A stretch of DNA of 64,000 bases from Marchantia polymorpha subsp. ruderalis (Eukaryota > Streptophyta > Marchantiopsida > Marchantiales > Marchantiaceae): the NCBI GenBank assembly GCA_037833965.1, contig AP031354.1, positions 9,898,001-9,962,000 on the forward strand. The letters run 5' to 3'. This document shows positions 50,356 through 62,062 of the stretch, in pieces (the first letter of the stretch is position 1; each line of letters starts with the position of its first letter). Made by a program: the position numbers and the translations under genes. Under the pieces are notes generated by a model that saw nothing but the letters and a program-made list of their open reading frames with translations, searched no databases and had not been told where the DNA came from.

Positions 50356-52217
50356 AAATGGCTCACAAATATATTTATATGGGATTTGTTTGCACCAAAA
50401 GTAAACCCAATATTATTTTTATTCAGCGCATGATTTAGTTTTTTTTAGGGCATCGACGCGCGTCCAATTTAGAAAAGGTTGGTAATAAGGGTTTTTTTTT
50501 AGTATTTGATGTCCCTGATAGCAAGGAGTATGGAGAGGGCCTCGAGAATGAGCTTGCAAGAGAGCTAATCAATCATTTGTTGCAGGGCAATGACTAAGTC
50601 CATGAAAGTATCAACTCACACGATGTTTTTTTCACAAGAAGGAGGAGGAAGCCAAATACACTCTCCGAGTTAAGACTTGTACTTGTGTGCAAAAAAAATT
50701 GTTTTGATAGATCATGTGACCGCGAGATGTGTCTTTGATCTCATTGTCGTTGTTTTAACAATTTGTGTGGTCATTTTAACATTCCCCATAAGATATTGTG
50801 CCTCTTTGATTCTCTTCTAACGGTTGATACAAATTGTAAACAAACTTCTGATTACATAATAATCTGAACATGCATTAATTGATTGTATGAGACGCAATAC
50901 ACGTATTCGCTAAAAGATAAAATTTGAGTTACTTTGTTGTTGTGATGAGTATTGTGGATATTCGAAGCAAATTGCTAATTTCAGATTTCACCTCAAATCA
51001 ATGTTCTTTACATTTGTTACAATTAAAGTTAGATTTCAAATAGTGCAAACAATAAGCATTCTGAGCGATATCATGTCTTCAACTCGATAAAGTTACATCA
51101 TTATCATTGTTGGACATAACACTAGTAGTATGTGGGCTATCACATCATTAATGTATTTTTTTTGTTAAAAATTTGCATAACATGTAAGATTTCAATTATT
51201 CGTATATGTAATATTAATTGATTATTTTGATCAATAAAACAAATGATAATTTATTATCCAATTAGTAAATATATTATTGAAATTATATAAATAATATATT
51301 ATTGAAAATAAATTATCAATCAAAAGATACTATTTGTCAAAAACTTAAAGCAAGCAAAAAATTTACATCATGGCCAAGATTTCAGATAAAGAGCTACATG
51401 GGATAAATGATATTTTTAATTAATCTGAACATTTAGAAATTATATAGATGTCAATTTCAAATAATCTTAAAATTTTGAATTAAAAATATATTTAAAAAGC
51501 ATTTTTATATACTTAAATTTAATTTGGAGGAAATATGCATCAAAATCAACTCACCTGTACTCTTGATATATTAATAATTTCTAATGAATTCATACATTTT
51601 ACAATCATTGTAAATCAATGTTAATTTATGTCATGATTCATATTATCATGCTTGCATTGAAAAAGATGAATAGCTATTGATAAACATTTGTATCATGACT
51701 TCCACATAAACTACAAAACATAACTTCACATACATTGTGTGACAATGCATATTGAACAAATTTTAAGCATTGTAAAAGTAAAATGAAACATTGGTATTAC
51801 ATTTCATCTGATTAGAATATATATATATATATATATGCACATTTTTTTAATTCATGCCATAAAATCAAGGTGGCATAATCCTGTTACATCTGATAATATG
51901 TTTACTCCTCAGTTCATATTTTCTTCTTCATTTTAAATTTAAATGAAGTTTTATCTTATAATACATTTATATTTTCACTACATTAATTTTTTATGACTGA
52001 AAAAAATTTATGTTGAAAAATTTCAGTTAAAAAGTGTATTATAAAATCAATATTGAAAAAAAATCATCAAGAATTAAAATAATATTCAAATATAAAAAGT
52101 ATGATTTAAATTTTAAAAATTAACAATATCAATGATATAACAATTTATTGAAATGCAAGATGTCAATAATTTTTTGAATATCAACATACATTTCATCTAA
52201 ATAAAGTTAGATTGTGT

Positions 52218-52255
52218 AACCATCTTTAGTTAGTCAAAACTAACTAAAGATGGTT
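52218..52255. repeat. 17-bp inverted repeat, 4-nt loop
   Basis: Left arm AACCATCTTTAGTTAGT (52218-52234) and its exact reverse complement (52239-52255) surround CAAA. It is followed within 40 bp by the three-copy repeat, so it may be the end of a small inverted-repeat (MITE-like) element. Confidence 0.9.
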
Positions 52256-52289
52256 TAGCTATATACTTTAGTGTGCACTAGTTATAGCT

Positions 52290-52440
52290 GTCACATCAGC
52301 GATCCGCGCGCTTGACAGGTAGAGAGTAGGTGTGATATATATACTTTAGCGTCACGTCAGCGATCCGTGTGACTGTTAGGTAAGGATTAAGTGTGTTAGT
52401 TGGTAGTGTCATGTCAGCAATCCTTGTGCTTGTTAGAGTT
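52290..52440. repeat. Three-copy degenerate repeat, about 60-bp period
   Basis: GTCACATCAGCGATCC (52290), GTCACGTCAGCGATCC (52351) and GTCATGTCAGCAATCC (52408) are spaced 61 and 57 bp. The first two are preceded by ATATACTTTAG. The third leads into a possible LTR start at 52431. Confidence 0.85.
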
Positions 52441-52660
52441 GTTCGTCACGTCATCCATCCACTAGTAGTGGGATGGATGGAGAGAATAAAATCTTATCTT
52501 CTTGTATTGGTTGGTGAGAACTATATAAATGAGAGTAGAATCATTGTTTGTATATTTCATCTTCAGAGTTTATGTTTCCAATGTAATTTAGACTTTGTAA
52601 ATTGTTTCATAATAAGGAAAAATTCAGAAATTAATTTAATTTTTAAAATTTGAATTAATT
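52431..52660 (+). mobile_element. Possible copia-type LTR fragment
   Basis: It begins TGTTAGAGTTG, like many plant Ty1/copia LTRs and like the putative LTR start at 55009 (TGTTAGAAGTTG). About 90 bp later there is a TATA-like CTATATAAATGAGAG. No primer-binding site or matching CA end was identified, and sequence identity to the 55-kb LTR is low. It could be the eroded 5' LTR of the 53.8-kb element, a solo LTR of a relative, or coincidence. Confidence 0.3.
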
Positions 52661-53512
52661 GAATTGAATTGAATAAAAATTATGAAAATAGATTTAAATC
52701 TTTATTTTATTATTAGAAAATACCAACGTATTATGTAAAAATAATCCATTTTTTGTTCTTTTTTTGAAATTTTATTTTTATTTCAATAAAGTTTATTTTT
52801 TAAAAATAATATTTTCATACATAACAAATACTTCATCACAATTGATATGTGAAATTCAAACTTTATACTTTATAAAGATAATCTAAATCTTTTATTTGCA
52901 AAATTAAAATGAAATGAAATTCATCTAAGATACTTTAAAAAGCAAAGCAAGAGAAATCTTTTAGGATTTCATTTTTGTTTCATAACAACAATGGTAAAAA
53001 TTGAAACTTGCTTATGAATTGCATTTGTCATCATCAAGTAAAACGTCTCTGAGTAGCCAATTAAAGTAGCACGTTATCAAAAAAAAACTTCAAATAATTA
53101 CACCAAACGATAAAATTCAAACTAAAACTTCTATTAGATGATGATGAAATTGGATTAATCTAGTTTCTACAAGATATGACATATAAACTCATTCATCCAC
53201 TCTAGAGTATCATTGTAATGACATTGAGTATCTCGATGTCATTGACTTGATCTTAGACATAAATTAACCTTGTTTTTATACAGAAGTTCAACTCTTTATC
53301 AATATGTTTGAGTAAATTACTAATTTGTACTGTGAGATACAAAGTAATGAAAGCTAGTAAAAATCTCCGTTGATGTATATTAAATTGATAACAAATGTAT
53401 GTACAAAAAGAAAAATTATTATGCATATGACAAAAAAATAATCTTCAAAGTTAAAAATATTACATAAGAGAAGGATGTGGACTACAACAAAAAAATTTCA
53501 TTTTTAGCAAAG

Positions 53513-53557
53513 TATATTATATTATATTATATTATATATATTATATTATATTATATT
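53513..53557. repeat. ATATT-type microsatellite
   Basis: Repeated TTATA/ATATT units in an AT-rich stretch about 240 bp before the copia reverse transcriptase remnant. Confidence 0.9.
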
Positions 53558-53799
53558 TTTGTCTATTATATGTAATTTATGCAATTTTTAAATCAGATTA
53601 TGTATAAAAATATCTTTCTGTTAATTTTTAAAGTAAAAAACTACATATCACAATTTGTGTGATTTACAAACAAAGTTAAAAAAATTTGATTTGTAGATTA
53701 CTGAAATCATTTTATAAATTGAAACAAGCTCATAGTAATGAAAAACAAAGTTTGAAAAGTTCATCAGAACATAAAATTTTCACGAAATGTATATGAATC

Positions 53800-55140
53800 A
53801 TGTGTGTAAAAAAAAAGTTGAATAATCAAATCGTTAATCTTGTTATACTAGTGCTTTATGTGGATGATATGCTCATTTTGGCAAAGAATCAATTCAATGT
53901 TGACATTGAAAGACTACATATAAGATCTATAATTTGGACAAATCTAAGAGATAATTTGAAATCAATGTTCATAAAAATTTAAAGAAATATACTTCGATTG
54001 TTTCAAAACAATAACATTTAATTGATATTTGAATCGTTAAAATGATAGACTCTGAAGGAATATGAAAATTTTTTGCAACACATTTCAAACTTTATACAAC
54101 TCATTGTACAATCGATGCTATTGAGAACAAAAAGATGTTATCAATCTATAATGACATAGTACTGGGTAGACTCATAATATCAATGTTATACACAAGACAT
54201 GATATTGTTTTAACTACAAACAAGCTAAACAAGTACATGTAAAATTCAAAAAAAATGCATTGAAAAACTATGAAACGAATTTTGAACTAATTCAAGAATA
54301 TTGAGGATTGTGATGTTATGTTTAATGAATACTTTGATATGTCAAACACTCGCAAGACTATGTTGATGTTGATTATGGATGAAACTTTGATAAGAGTATA
54401 TTTACAACTATGTTTGTATTAATATTTGATGATGAATGAATTAATTGAAAATATAATTCTCAAATTGTCTAAATTAATTTACAAAGGAATCTAAATATGT
54501 AAGAATAACAATCACAAAAGCGTCAAAGAAAGCTATGTGATTAGATAGATTCATAATTGAAATGGTTGTCAGTCTTCATTTAATAATCAAAATGTTTTAT
54601 ATCTTGATTCAAATCAAGTGATGGTCAATGAAATGAAACATATTAACATCAATAATATGTTAGATTATTCATTTAATTAGAGTTATCATTTCTGATAAAA
54701 AAAATGTAGATAGTCCAAATTGACTGAAGACTCAATCAAGCTGACTAGTTAACCAAAAAAATTTTTCTTGAAATTTTTTAAGAGTTATAATAATACTTTG
54801 TAGGTTTTGCACAAGAAGCACAAATAGAATATACTAGCAATTTTGTTACCTTTAGCTCTTTCTACTCTATCTTATTTTAGTTATAGTTTGATTCTAGTTT
54901 ACTCTAGTTTAAGAATTACATATGTTGAACTTCTTTCTAGAATTTCTTGCAAGCAATTGAATAGATTATGGAGGTTAACCTTTTTATGACATGAGTTAAG
55001 AGAAAGATTGTTAGAAGTTGATTCAATCTTCTTGTGCTTCAGTTTGATTTAATCACAATTAGTATTCATATTAAATTGTCACTATATATGAGAGCTCATG
55101 AAATTTGCCGTTAACACTTTGGATTTTTGCAGTAGAAGCC
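53800..55140 (+). mobile_element. Decayed Ty1/copia retrotransposon (RT-RNase H and 3' LTR start)
   Basis: VLYVDDMLILAKN, encoded near 53850-53890, is the reverse transcriptase catalytic YVDD box in its copia form. Further along, broken by stops and frameshifts, the usual downstream order appears: YNDIVLGRLISMLYTRHDIV (compare the copia GSLMY..TRPDI segment), MKRILN.FKNIEDCDVMF (compare VKRILRYLKGT), SNTRKTM, and LDSNQVMVNEMKHINI (compare the RNase H end, ..KHIDIRYHF). At 55000-55015 AGAAAGA is followed by TGTTAGAAGTTGATT, the usual junction of polypurine tract and copia 3' LTR, with a TATA-like ACTATATATGAG about 70 bp into the LTR. Gag, protease and integrase were not found, so this is a truncated, inactive relic. 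Confidence 0.75.
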
Positions 55141-55611
55141 GTAGTGGCGAATCAAGTATGTTCATGTTGACTTGTGTGCTTGTGCGTACTTGATGTTTCT
55201 TGTGATTGTGCATTACAAATAGCCCAAATTTGCTTTTGTGTTATCAAGATCTAGCCCTCCAAAATTTACTGCTCTTGGTTTGTTTTTTGATTTGATGGGA
55301 TTTTCACATTGATCATGAAACCATGTGACATATCCTAGTATACTTTCATGAAGAGAGGTGTTACATCTTTGTACAATACTAAGCAAATCAACTTTAGTAT
55401 GATCATGTAAGAGAAAGTGAATTTTTTGTATGCTTCATTTTAGGTTACATATTGAAGAAAGCATTTGTTGGAGTAATTCATGGTAAAACAATAATCTTTG
55501 ATGATGCTTCTTTTAAGCTACTACTATGTATGAACATGGTTTATAGGAATACAAGATACAGTGAGTTGATATTTTTTGTATTATAAGATGCTCTTTAATT
55601 GTCATGTTAAA

Positions 55612-55640
55612 GTTACTAGTCCCATGGTTGGACTAGTAAC
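55612..55640. repeat. 11-bp inverted repeat
   Basis: GTTACTAGTCC (55612-55622) and GGACTAGTAAC (55630-55640) flank CATGGTT. It is a short perfect stem-loop of unknown meaning. Confidence 0.85.
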
Positions 55641-58600
55641 ATTTTTTCACAAACGGAGGACTTGGAGGGTCTTTCCATTTTTTATGTTGATATCTATCAT
55701 TTGCAAAATGGTAGATATTAACATAAGAAAGAACGGAAGACCTGGAAGACCCGGAAGACCTGGAATAACGCTTTGCAATGATATACGCCAAAGTGCTAGC
55801 ATCGCTTGATTCGTCTTCTGAGATTGTTCACCTAGCTCCGAATTATTGATGTTCCTCGTCTACAGTAATCAATGGTGACCGGAGAGAGTGGAAAACGTCT
55901 GTATATGATGAACCTAAGAGAGGAGAGCTTATCAAAATTTTGTCATTGTTAATAATTTCATATATGCATATATATATATTGTTATTTCAGTTTAGTGGAG
56001 TAAAATTATACATGAAGATAATTTTCCACGAGCGCATTTAAGGAAAATTCTGAAAGTATTTTCTATATAATTCCGAGCTTTTAGATATTTCTGAGATCGT
56101 CGGCCTATAAAATCTTATCACAATAACATAAGGATTCGAATTGAATCTGAAGGGGTAAAATAACTTTTTAGCTTGCAATGTCCACGGAGAAGACTCCGGA
56201 GCCCCGAAACAGTCCGGACCTACGGACTGCACACGTCTTCATCTTACTTCAAGGAAGTGGTCGGAAATGACTTAGAGCAGGCAGTTTCTAAATTCTGAAA
56301 AAAGGTTACTCAAACAAAATAAAAATGACACAGGCTTTGTCTAGAGGTTTCCGATCTTCATCAGAGTAAATGGAACCTATTTGATAACAATGTTATATAG
56401 TCTAGCGAAAGCCGGGGTCTATCATCAGGAAGTGAAGATGTCTATTCTTCTTTCCTATTTTGATCAACTCACTACAGTACTGAGAACGAAGTCCTCATCA
56501 CCCATGTATCAATATCGTGGATAGAAGCCTCATGACTAGACACATTTTTGATTTGGGGTTGACACCTGCTTTCGTCTTGCTTGTCCCTCAACGCTTTGAT
56601 GAAAAGCCTACTATCGTTCTGTCAAACGCTTTCAATTTTCTCATGTATCTACTTCTCTTGTTATAAGGACAAATTCTTCTAAATTTATGTATAATTTTTG
56701 TGTGTACAAGTTTAGCCCAAGATACTTGAAATGATTAATTACTTCGAAATATGAAATTTGTTGTAGCTGGCACGTAAACGATGTCTTCTGAACTAGTTCA
56801 AGTGTTAAATCCAGTTCTACCTCTAACTACTATTTCTGATAGTAATGTTCTCAATCTAGTATAGAGAAAAAGATTTGAGCTTGAGTGTAAAATATAAAGT
56901 GCGGTAGAAGCATCATGTGACTAAGGGAGAAGTTGTACCTAAAAGAGGTCGTGCACATGGTACAGTGGGTCCTTTGTTCCGTTGAAGTTAGAGCGTCATA
57001 GAGTTTCCTTACCTCATGCAAAGCTTTGGAGTGAAGAATTTTCTTGGAGCTTCATGTTGGTTGAATCATAATGCCTACATTCTTTAACATTGACTGGAAG
57101 AAGTGCTCTTAACTTCACAACATTCTAGACGTACTGTAACACTGGCCATCCACATCATATCTGGAGATTCGGACAAGTTTTGACATCTCCGCATACTCAA
57201 ATCTAAGTTGCTAGAAATTAGTGTAGGATAAAATTCATTAAAGAGGAAATAAAATTTCTCTTTTCCATAAGTTCTTAATCATAAAGAATTCAGCGAAAGA
57301 AGAATTAGATCACCGTTCTATAATGATTTTAAGACTGCAATTCTTAAGTAGGGATACTGGCTGAACCTTATAACTCGCTAGGTTTTATACTTGTACGAAT
57401 TAAGAGGTATTGGTATATCAATGAATATCCACTTGGGCTCGCTTTCTCCTGATTTTGACACAAAAAATGTCATTTCATCCTGTCTACAATCAAAATATTG
57501 TGAAAAATGTCTCTTTACATGATTTTGTGTTGAAATTTTCATTACTTCTATCTTACAAAAGCACGTACATAAATTTCCCTTTCCTTAAATTCCAATTCAA
57601 TTACAAAATGCAAGTGTCGGTCAGAAGGAAAAAGGAAAAAACTGACGGAAGACTCATGGATTTCGAAAGTTACGATCTAGAATGAAGATTAGTGAGATCT
57701 CGGGGTAAAAGTGGAGCTTCGATGTTCCTTCCTTTTTTAGGATGGCGAAGGACCACGCTTGAGTTTACTCTACAACCATTGCATCATAGCGAGTTACCCA
57801 TATTGGAATATTTTGCTTTATAAGAGGCAAATCCAGTAAAATGAGAACAAGGGTCATGCATGGGCAACCAAATTTGTAGTGTTTCATTTTTGGGTGGTTG
57901 GAGAATAATCCACATTCATTGATCCGTTCAAATGCTCTCCTTTTTCTACTATTAGGCTCAAAATGTGTGGAATTCACTTAACTCTCATTCAGATCCACTG
58001 TCATCATGAAAACACTACAACATACTGACGAATGCAACACGGTCAAAGTTTTCGAAGGAGAATTTCCAGGAAGTAGATACGGAGAAATGTTTGTCAGATT
58101 CTGTTTATCGATGTGCTCACCCACATGATCTGAGTCAATCCTTGCAATTGGGCCTAGAAGCCTGCCTAGTGGGATTTACCTGAAACCTTTTGCAGACTAG
58201 GGTGGACATCAACTTCTTAGGACCCTACCCAGTCGCCGTAGAGAATCGTCCGCTCTCTTTAACGAGGGGATTGGTGATCGGATAAGATTGTTTTCTGAAC
58301 AAGATGTTGAAAAGCTGGATGTCCGTGTCTTCAAAAGTTGAAAATTGTGGAAAAGGAGCTAGCTTCGCTTAATTTAATGGAGCATTTACTTTTTGTCTTT
58401 AAAGTCACACTGACACGCTGAACAATGTTAAAGGCGTTTTTTTAACGCTTGACTTTCTTGGTTGGAGTTTTTGTGATCCACTTGTAGGGTGGATGACTTT
58501 CATCGAGATGGCCTAAGGGCGTTGTTCCCATTCGGGTGGAGCACATATGCGACGACAAATTCGCACGTAGAAAGTAGCATATGCTTCAGCTTGATGAGCA

Positions 58601-58685
58601 CCTGACGCCCGTGGAGATGCAAGAAGATGTAAAAAGAGATTCAGAAGTACAGATAGTCAGGCTCGTGTGAGGTGAAAGGAAGGAG

Positions 58686-58702
58686 AGAGAGAGAGAGAGC
58701 AT
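58686..58702. repeat. GA dinucleotide run
   Basis: Short GA microsatellite in an intergenic segment. Confidence 0.85.
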
Positions 58703-59270
58703 GAGGAGGAGATAGAAGGTGCAACAACATTGATTCCGCATCTCAGACAAAACAAAAGAGCGGGTAGGAATTTCTCTTTTTCGTTGTGGCTGTGGAAAGC
58801 TACGTCTAAGCGTTCCGTGGAAGTGAAATTTTCGTGACCTGAAACCTGAAAAAAAACTTTCCCTTGATCAAAGAATTCAATGCAGATGAAAATGGAAGGA
58901 TTGTCATCAGTGGAATAAACATTATGTAAAAAATCATCTCTAAAGTATTGAAAGGATTGGAATGAACATGTGCCATGTTGGTGACATCCATGGAGTCCTG
59001 CAGGATGTTTAGTTCCGAAGCTGAAACCTGACAAGAGCACCATTTGCTAGACATAGGTTTATTTCCTCTATGTTTATATCGTCGAACAAGCTTCTACTGA
59101 GTTTCCAAAATGTTATGTGGAGAATATCTTAGGGTCCACTTCAGGAAGTGGAAGCTTTGAAAGGTTTCGTCCAGTTGATGTTCATTCTCACGCCCCGCTG
59201 GTTGCACATCACACACTTTCTCGCGTGGATTACTGAGGATTACACGAGCAAAAGATTGAACGTGCTCAGA

Positions 59271-61774
59271 AATTTATACCGAAAGCGATTTAGGACGGGA
59301 TGACCGGCACGATTGCCCTGCCAATTTCCATTCCTTAGAAATACGCACTAGACGGAGAGAAGCTCGTGTAGGAATCTCTTCTTTCTTCAAGTCCAAGTTA
59401 GAGAACATAGTGAAGCTGTTGACTGGTAATACTGGGTAACTATTGCAGGACATAACCGTGTCACTCATAGGACCACGCAGGACTTCGGACAGAAGATTGC
59501 GGCAGCAATAGGCGATGAATCTTTCCAAGTCTTGGTCTGACTTGATACTGAGGGCTTCAGTGGGACTCGCGCCACCGAGATGGTGACAGGTGATGCTCGG
59601 TATCGTGGAGGACAGACACAGTGGGCCATTTCAGAGTTCAGAACCACGCGGAGCTTCGGACAGGAGCGTTGACGGGTGGTAGCCAGTCGACGATTGACTT
59701 CCTCGTGCGGTGCTCGACCGCCTTCAGGACAGTAACTTCGGCGGGCGGCTGATCTGACCGCTACCGGAGGTGTTCGGCGTAAGGGTTTCGCCGAAGGCGA
59801 AACCTGGATACCGTTCGGTTCCCTGGACTATTCATCGTGACAGTGTTGACCGCGGCCTTCGTCACGGAGCTCGGTGCTTTGGCGGCACATGTGCCGTCCA
59901 CGCGAGAGCGCGGACGGAAGTTTCGTCGAAGGGTTCAACGAAAAGGATCCGAATTTCGACAATGATCCTCCCTCCAGCCTTGGCCTGTCGGCCTGCACCG
60001 TATTATCCGAGGTCGACAGGGCCGGGAGTCCTGGATACCGGGAACCGGCCACTCAGAGCGTCAAGAGCTCCGTGACTCCGTCGCCGGCTCCAGTCGCCGA
60101 CTACGCTGCGGTCGGGGGCGGGGCAACAACAGCAGTACGGGCGCAGTGCAAACACTGCCGAAAGTAGCTCCCGCAAACCTAATCGCTCACGTGTTCGCGG
60201 GAGAAGCGTTCCCAACTTCTCGGGGCAAATGTTCTCGCCCCCCCCACCGCCGCAAATAGCAGCTCACACAACCGGCGCGATCGCCGGCGACGCCCCTCTG
60301 ATCGCTCGTTTTTTCCCGGCAAGACCGTCGGTCTCCATCCAGGCACCGCTCCAGCTTCGCGGGGAGGACGTTTGCGGCTCGATGCCGGTAACAGTAGATC
60401 GTCCACTGTGGTTGCCGCCGGCAATTCACCGCACCCGCGAGCCAGCCACAGGGCCGGCGAACGCGCCGCGGAGGACGCTCGGACGAGCGGGTTTAGCTGG
60501 AGCCTGGAGCGTCAAGAGGGACGGGGCCCGTGCTCGCTCGCGACCCGGGCGGCCGAGAGTATTTTATATCGCGCGCCAGGTGGTCACGGCTAGGCGAGGC
60601 TAAGAGGACTAAGAGGCGAGGGAGCGGGAGAAGATGCGATTTAGTTGTAGATCGACGGGCCTTGTCTAGAGTCCGCAGAGCTCTGGCGCACGGGCTGGCA
60701 GAGAGGGAGAGAGGGAGGGAGGGAGAGAGCGAGAGGAGACGAGTTATGACAGGGCCGGGGGAGGAGTGCCAGCCCATGGATCGAATCTGGGAGGGGAGTG
60801 TGCTTTTTTCTACTGTTGAGAGCGAGAGTGCCGTGCCAGAGTGAGCACAAAGTCAGGAGCGTGTGACATGAAAGAGGGAGGGAGCGAGGGAGGCCGGCAA
60901 TTCCAGAGCTGCAAGCGATGATGATGATGCCAAAGGACAAAGGCTTTTTGCGAATGAGGTCTAGAGGCCAGGAGGAGTAGGAAGTGGAGGAGGATTTCTG
61001 CTGCTGCTGCTGCTGCCGCTGCTGCCGACCAATTAAGAAACAAGCTTGTTGCGTGTTTGTTTGTATGGTTGGCCTGTTGGTCGTCAGGGAGTGAGTGAGT
61101 GAGTGAGTGCGTAAGTACGGCCCCCGCTAGGGGCGAGAGTGGGACGGGCGGCGACGGGAGGGTCCGAGGTGACACGAAAGCTTTCGTCCTGAGCGGGGCT
61201 CGGCTTTTTTAGCGGCGGTGGGTCAATGGGGCGTACTTTGTACCTCGCAGTACCGAAGGTGATGACAGCATTTCCGTGACTTCTTTCTCCTATTTGCTTC
61301 TTGATAGGCAGCCTGAAACCGTTGGAAAGCATCGAGTGGGTTGGGAGTGAGACGAGTGGAGTGCAGAGTGCAGCCAGGCGAGTGGTATGGTTCGGATTCG
61401 TGCAAGACTTGGGCGAGAGGGTGCCGGAGGGAGGCAGGCAGGCTGTGGAGTCGGTTTGCAAACGTTACGTGCCAGTGGATCTTGTTGTCTTCCGTTGTGT
61501 ATTGCGGGATTTGGCTTGTTAAGACATAGAAAGTGGTACTGGAGATTGGCGGCGAGAGCAAAAGTGGAGGATTCCTGACGATTGGGCTCTCTGGTTGACT
61601 TCTTGACGTTCCGTTGAGCAATCGACGCTGGTGCAGTTGACACACATCATGCAAGAGATGGGGTATTGTGTGTTAGAGCTGGATTGTATACTTGGTGTTT
61701 GACGTAGACAACAGTTGTCGTATTGAGGTGCGCGAAATCCGATCTGTTTTGCAACAGGGAAGAGAAGCAGCGCA
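59271..61774. other. GC-rich promoter-like region with simple repeats
   Basis: Composition changes sharply from AT-rich to GC-rich at about 59.5 kb and stays so to about 61.6 kb. Many long open frames appear on both strands, as expected from GC-rich DNA with few stops, and none carries a recognisable domain. Simple repeats include GAGG/GAGA runs near 60700-60740, a TGC/CTG run near 61000-61025 and a GAGT run near 61088-61110. The position, just upstream of two rightward genes, suits a CpG-rich promoter and 5' leader. Confidence 0.5.
60995..61030. repeat. CTG/TGC trinucleotide run
   Basis: Consecutive CTG units with a CCG interruption in the GC-rich region upstream of the 61-aa and kinase genes. 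Confidence 0.85.
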
Positions 61775-62062
61775 ATGTCAGAGCTGGTCAGAGAGGCCCC
61801 CAAAGTCAGCTCCCACAGCAAGTTTGATGTGATAGAAAAATTGCGAAGAGCGGTGAATTTGATCAGGTACAGTGGAGCCTCTTCCAGGACCCTTCTCTTT
61901 CAACCTCAATCGATCAAGATGTAACTAAGAACTTTGCTTATGGCTTGTCCTGCTACCTTTGTTGATAGATCTGTAGAGCTAGAGCTCAAAACCTTGAGAA
62001 GCAGTGAGAGTCATGATCAGCAATGGAAGCAATGTGGTTGTTCGTTTGTTAACAAGCTATAG
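61775..62062 (+). CDS. Probable 61-aa two-exon small protein
   Basis: Exon 61775-61866 (donor AG|GTACAG) joins in phase 2 to exon 61969-62062 (acceptor GATAG), giving 186 nt with a stop. The joined protein starts MSELVREAPKVSS and has a charged, heptad-like helix across the junction (KFDVIEKLRRAVNLIR followed by SVELELKTLRSS), ending near CGCSFVNKL. Helical character continues across the splice, which supports the model. There is no signal peptide or membrane segment. I cannot assign a family. It lies about 1.5 kb upstream of the ILK-type kinase start on the same strand, so it is either an independent small gene or an upstream frame in the kinase's 5' leader. Confidence 0.45.

Larger units (their letters stand above)
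50356..53799. other. AT-rich region with small repeats
   Basis: No gene. It contains an AT microsatellite at about 51817-51836, a 17-bp hairpin at 52218-52255, a three-copy repeat at 52290-52440, a possible LTR fragment from 52431 and an ATATT-type microsatellite at 53513-53557. The rest is AT-rich without coding signal. Confidence 0.5.
55141..59270. other. Intergenic, AT-rich to mixed
   Basis: No gene is supported. Frames at 57455-57685 (+), 57765-57977 (-) and 58657-59043 (-) have no recognisable domain. Plus-strand sequence near 58195-58260 has protein-like composition without stops for about 20 codons but matches nothing I know. It may contain further eroded retroelement sequence. Confidence 0.45.

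Noticed and set aside
60229..61654. Several 100-145 codon frames on both strands
   Set aside because: They lie in GC-rich DNA with few stop codons, are low in complexity, overlap one another and show no domains.
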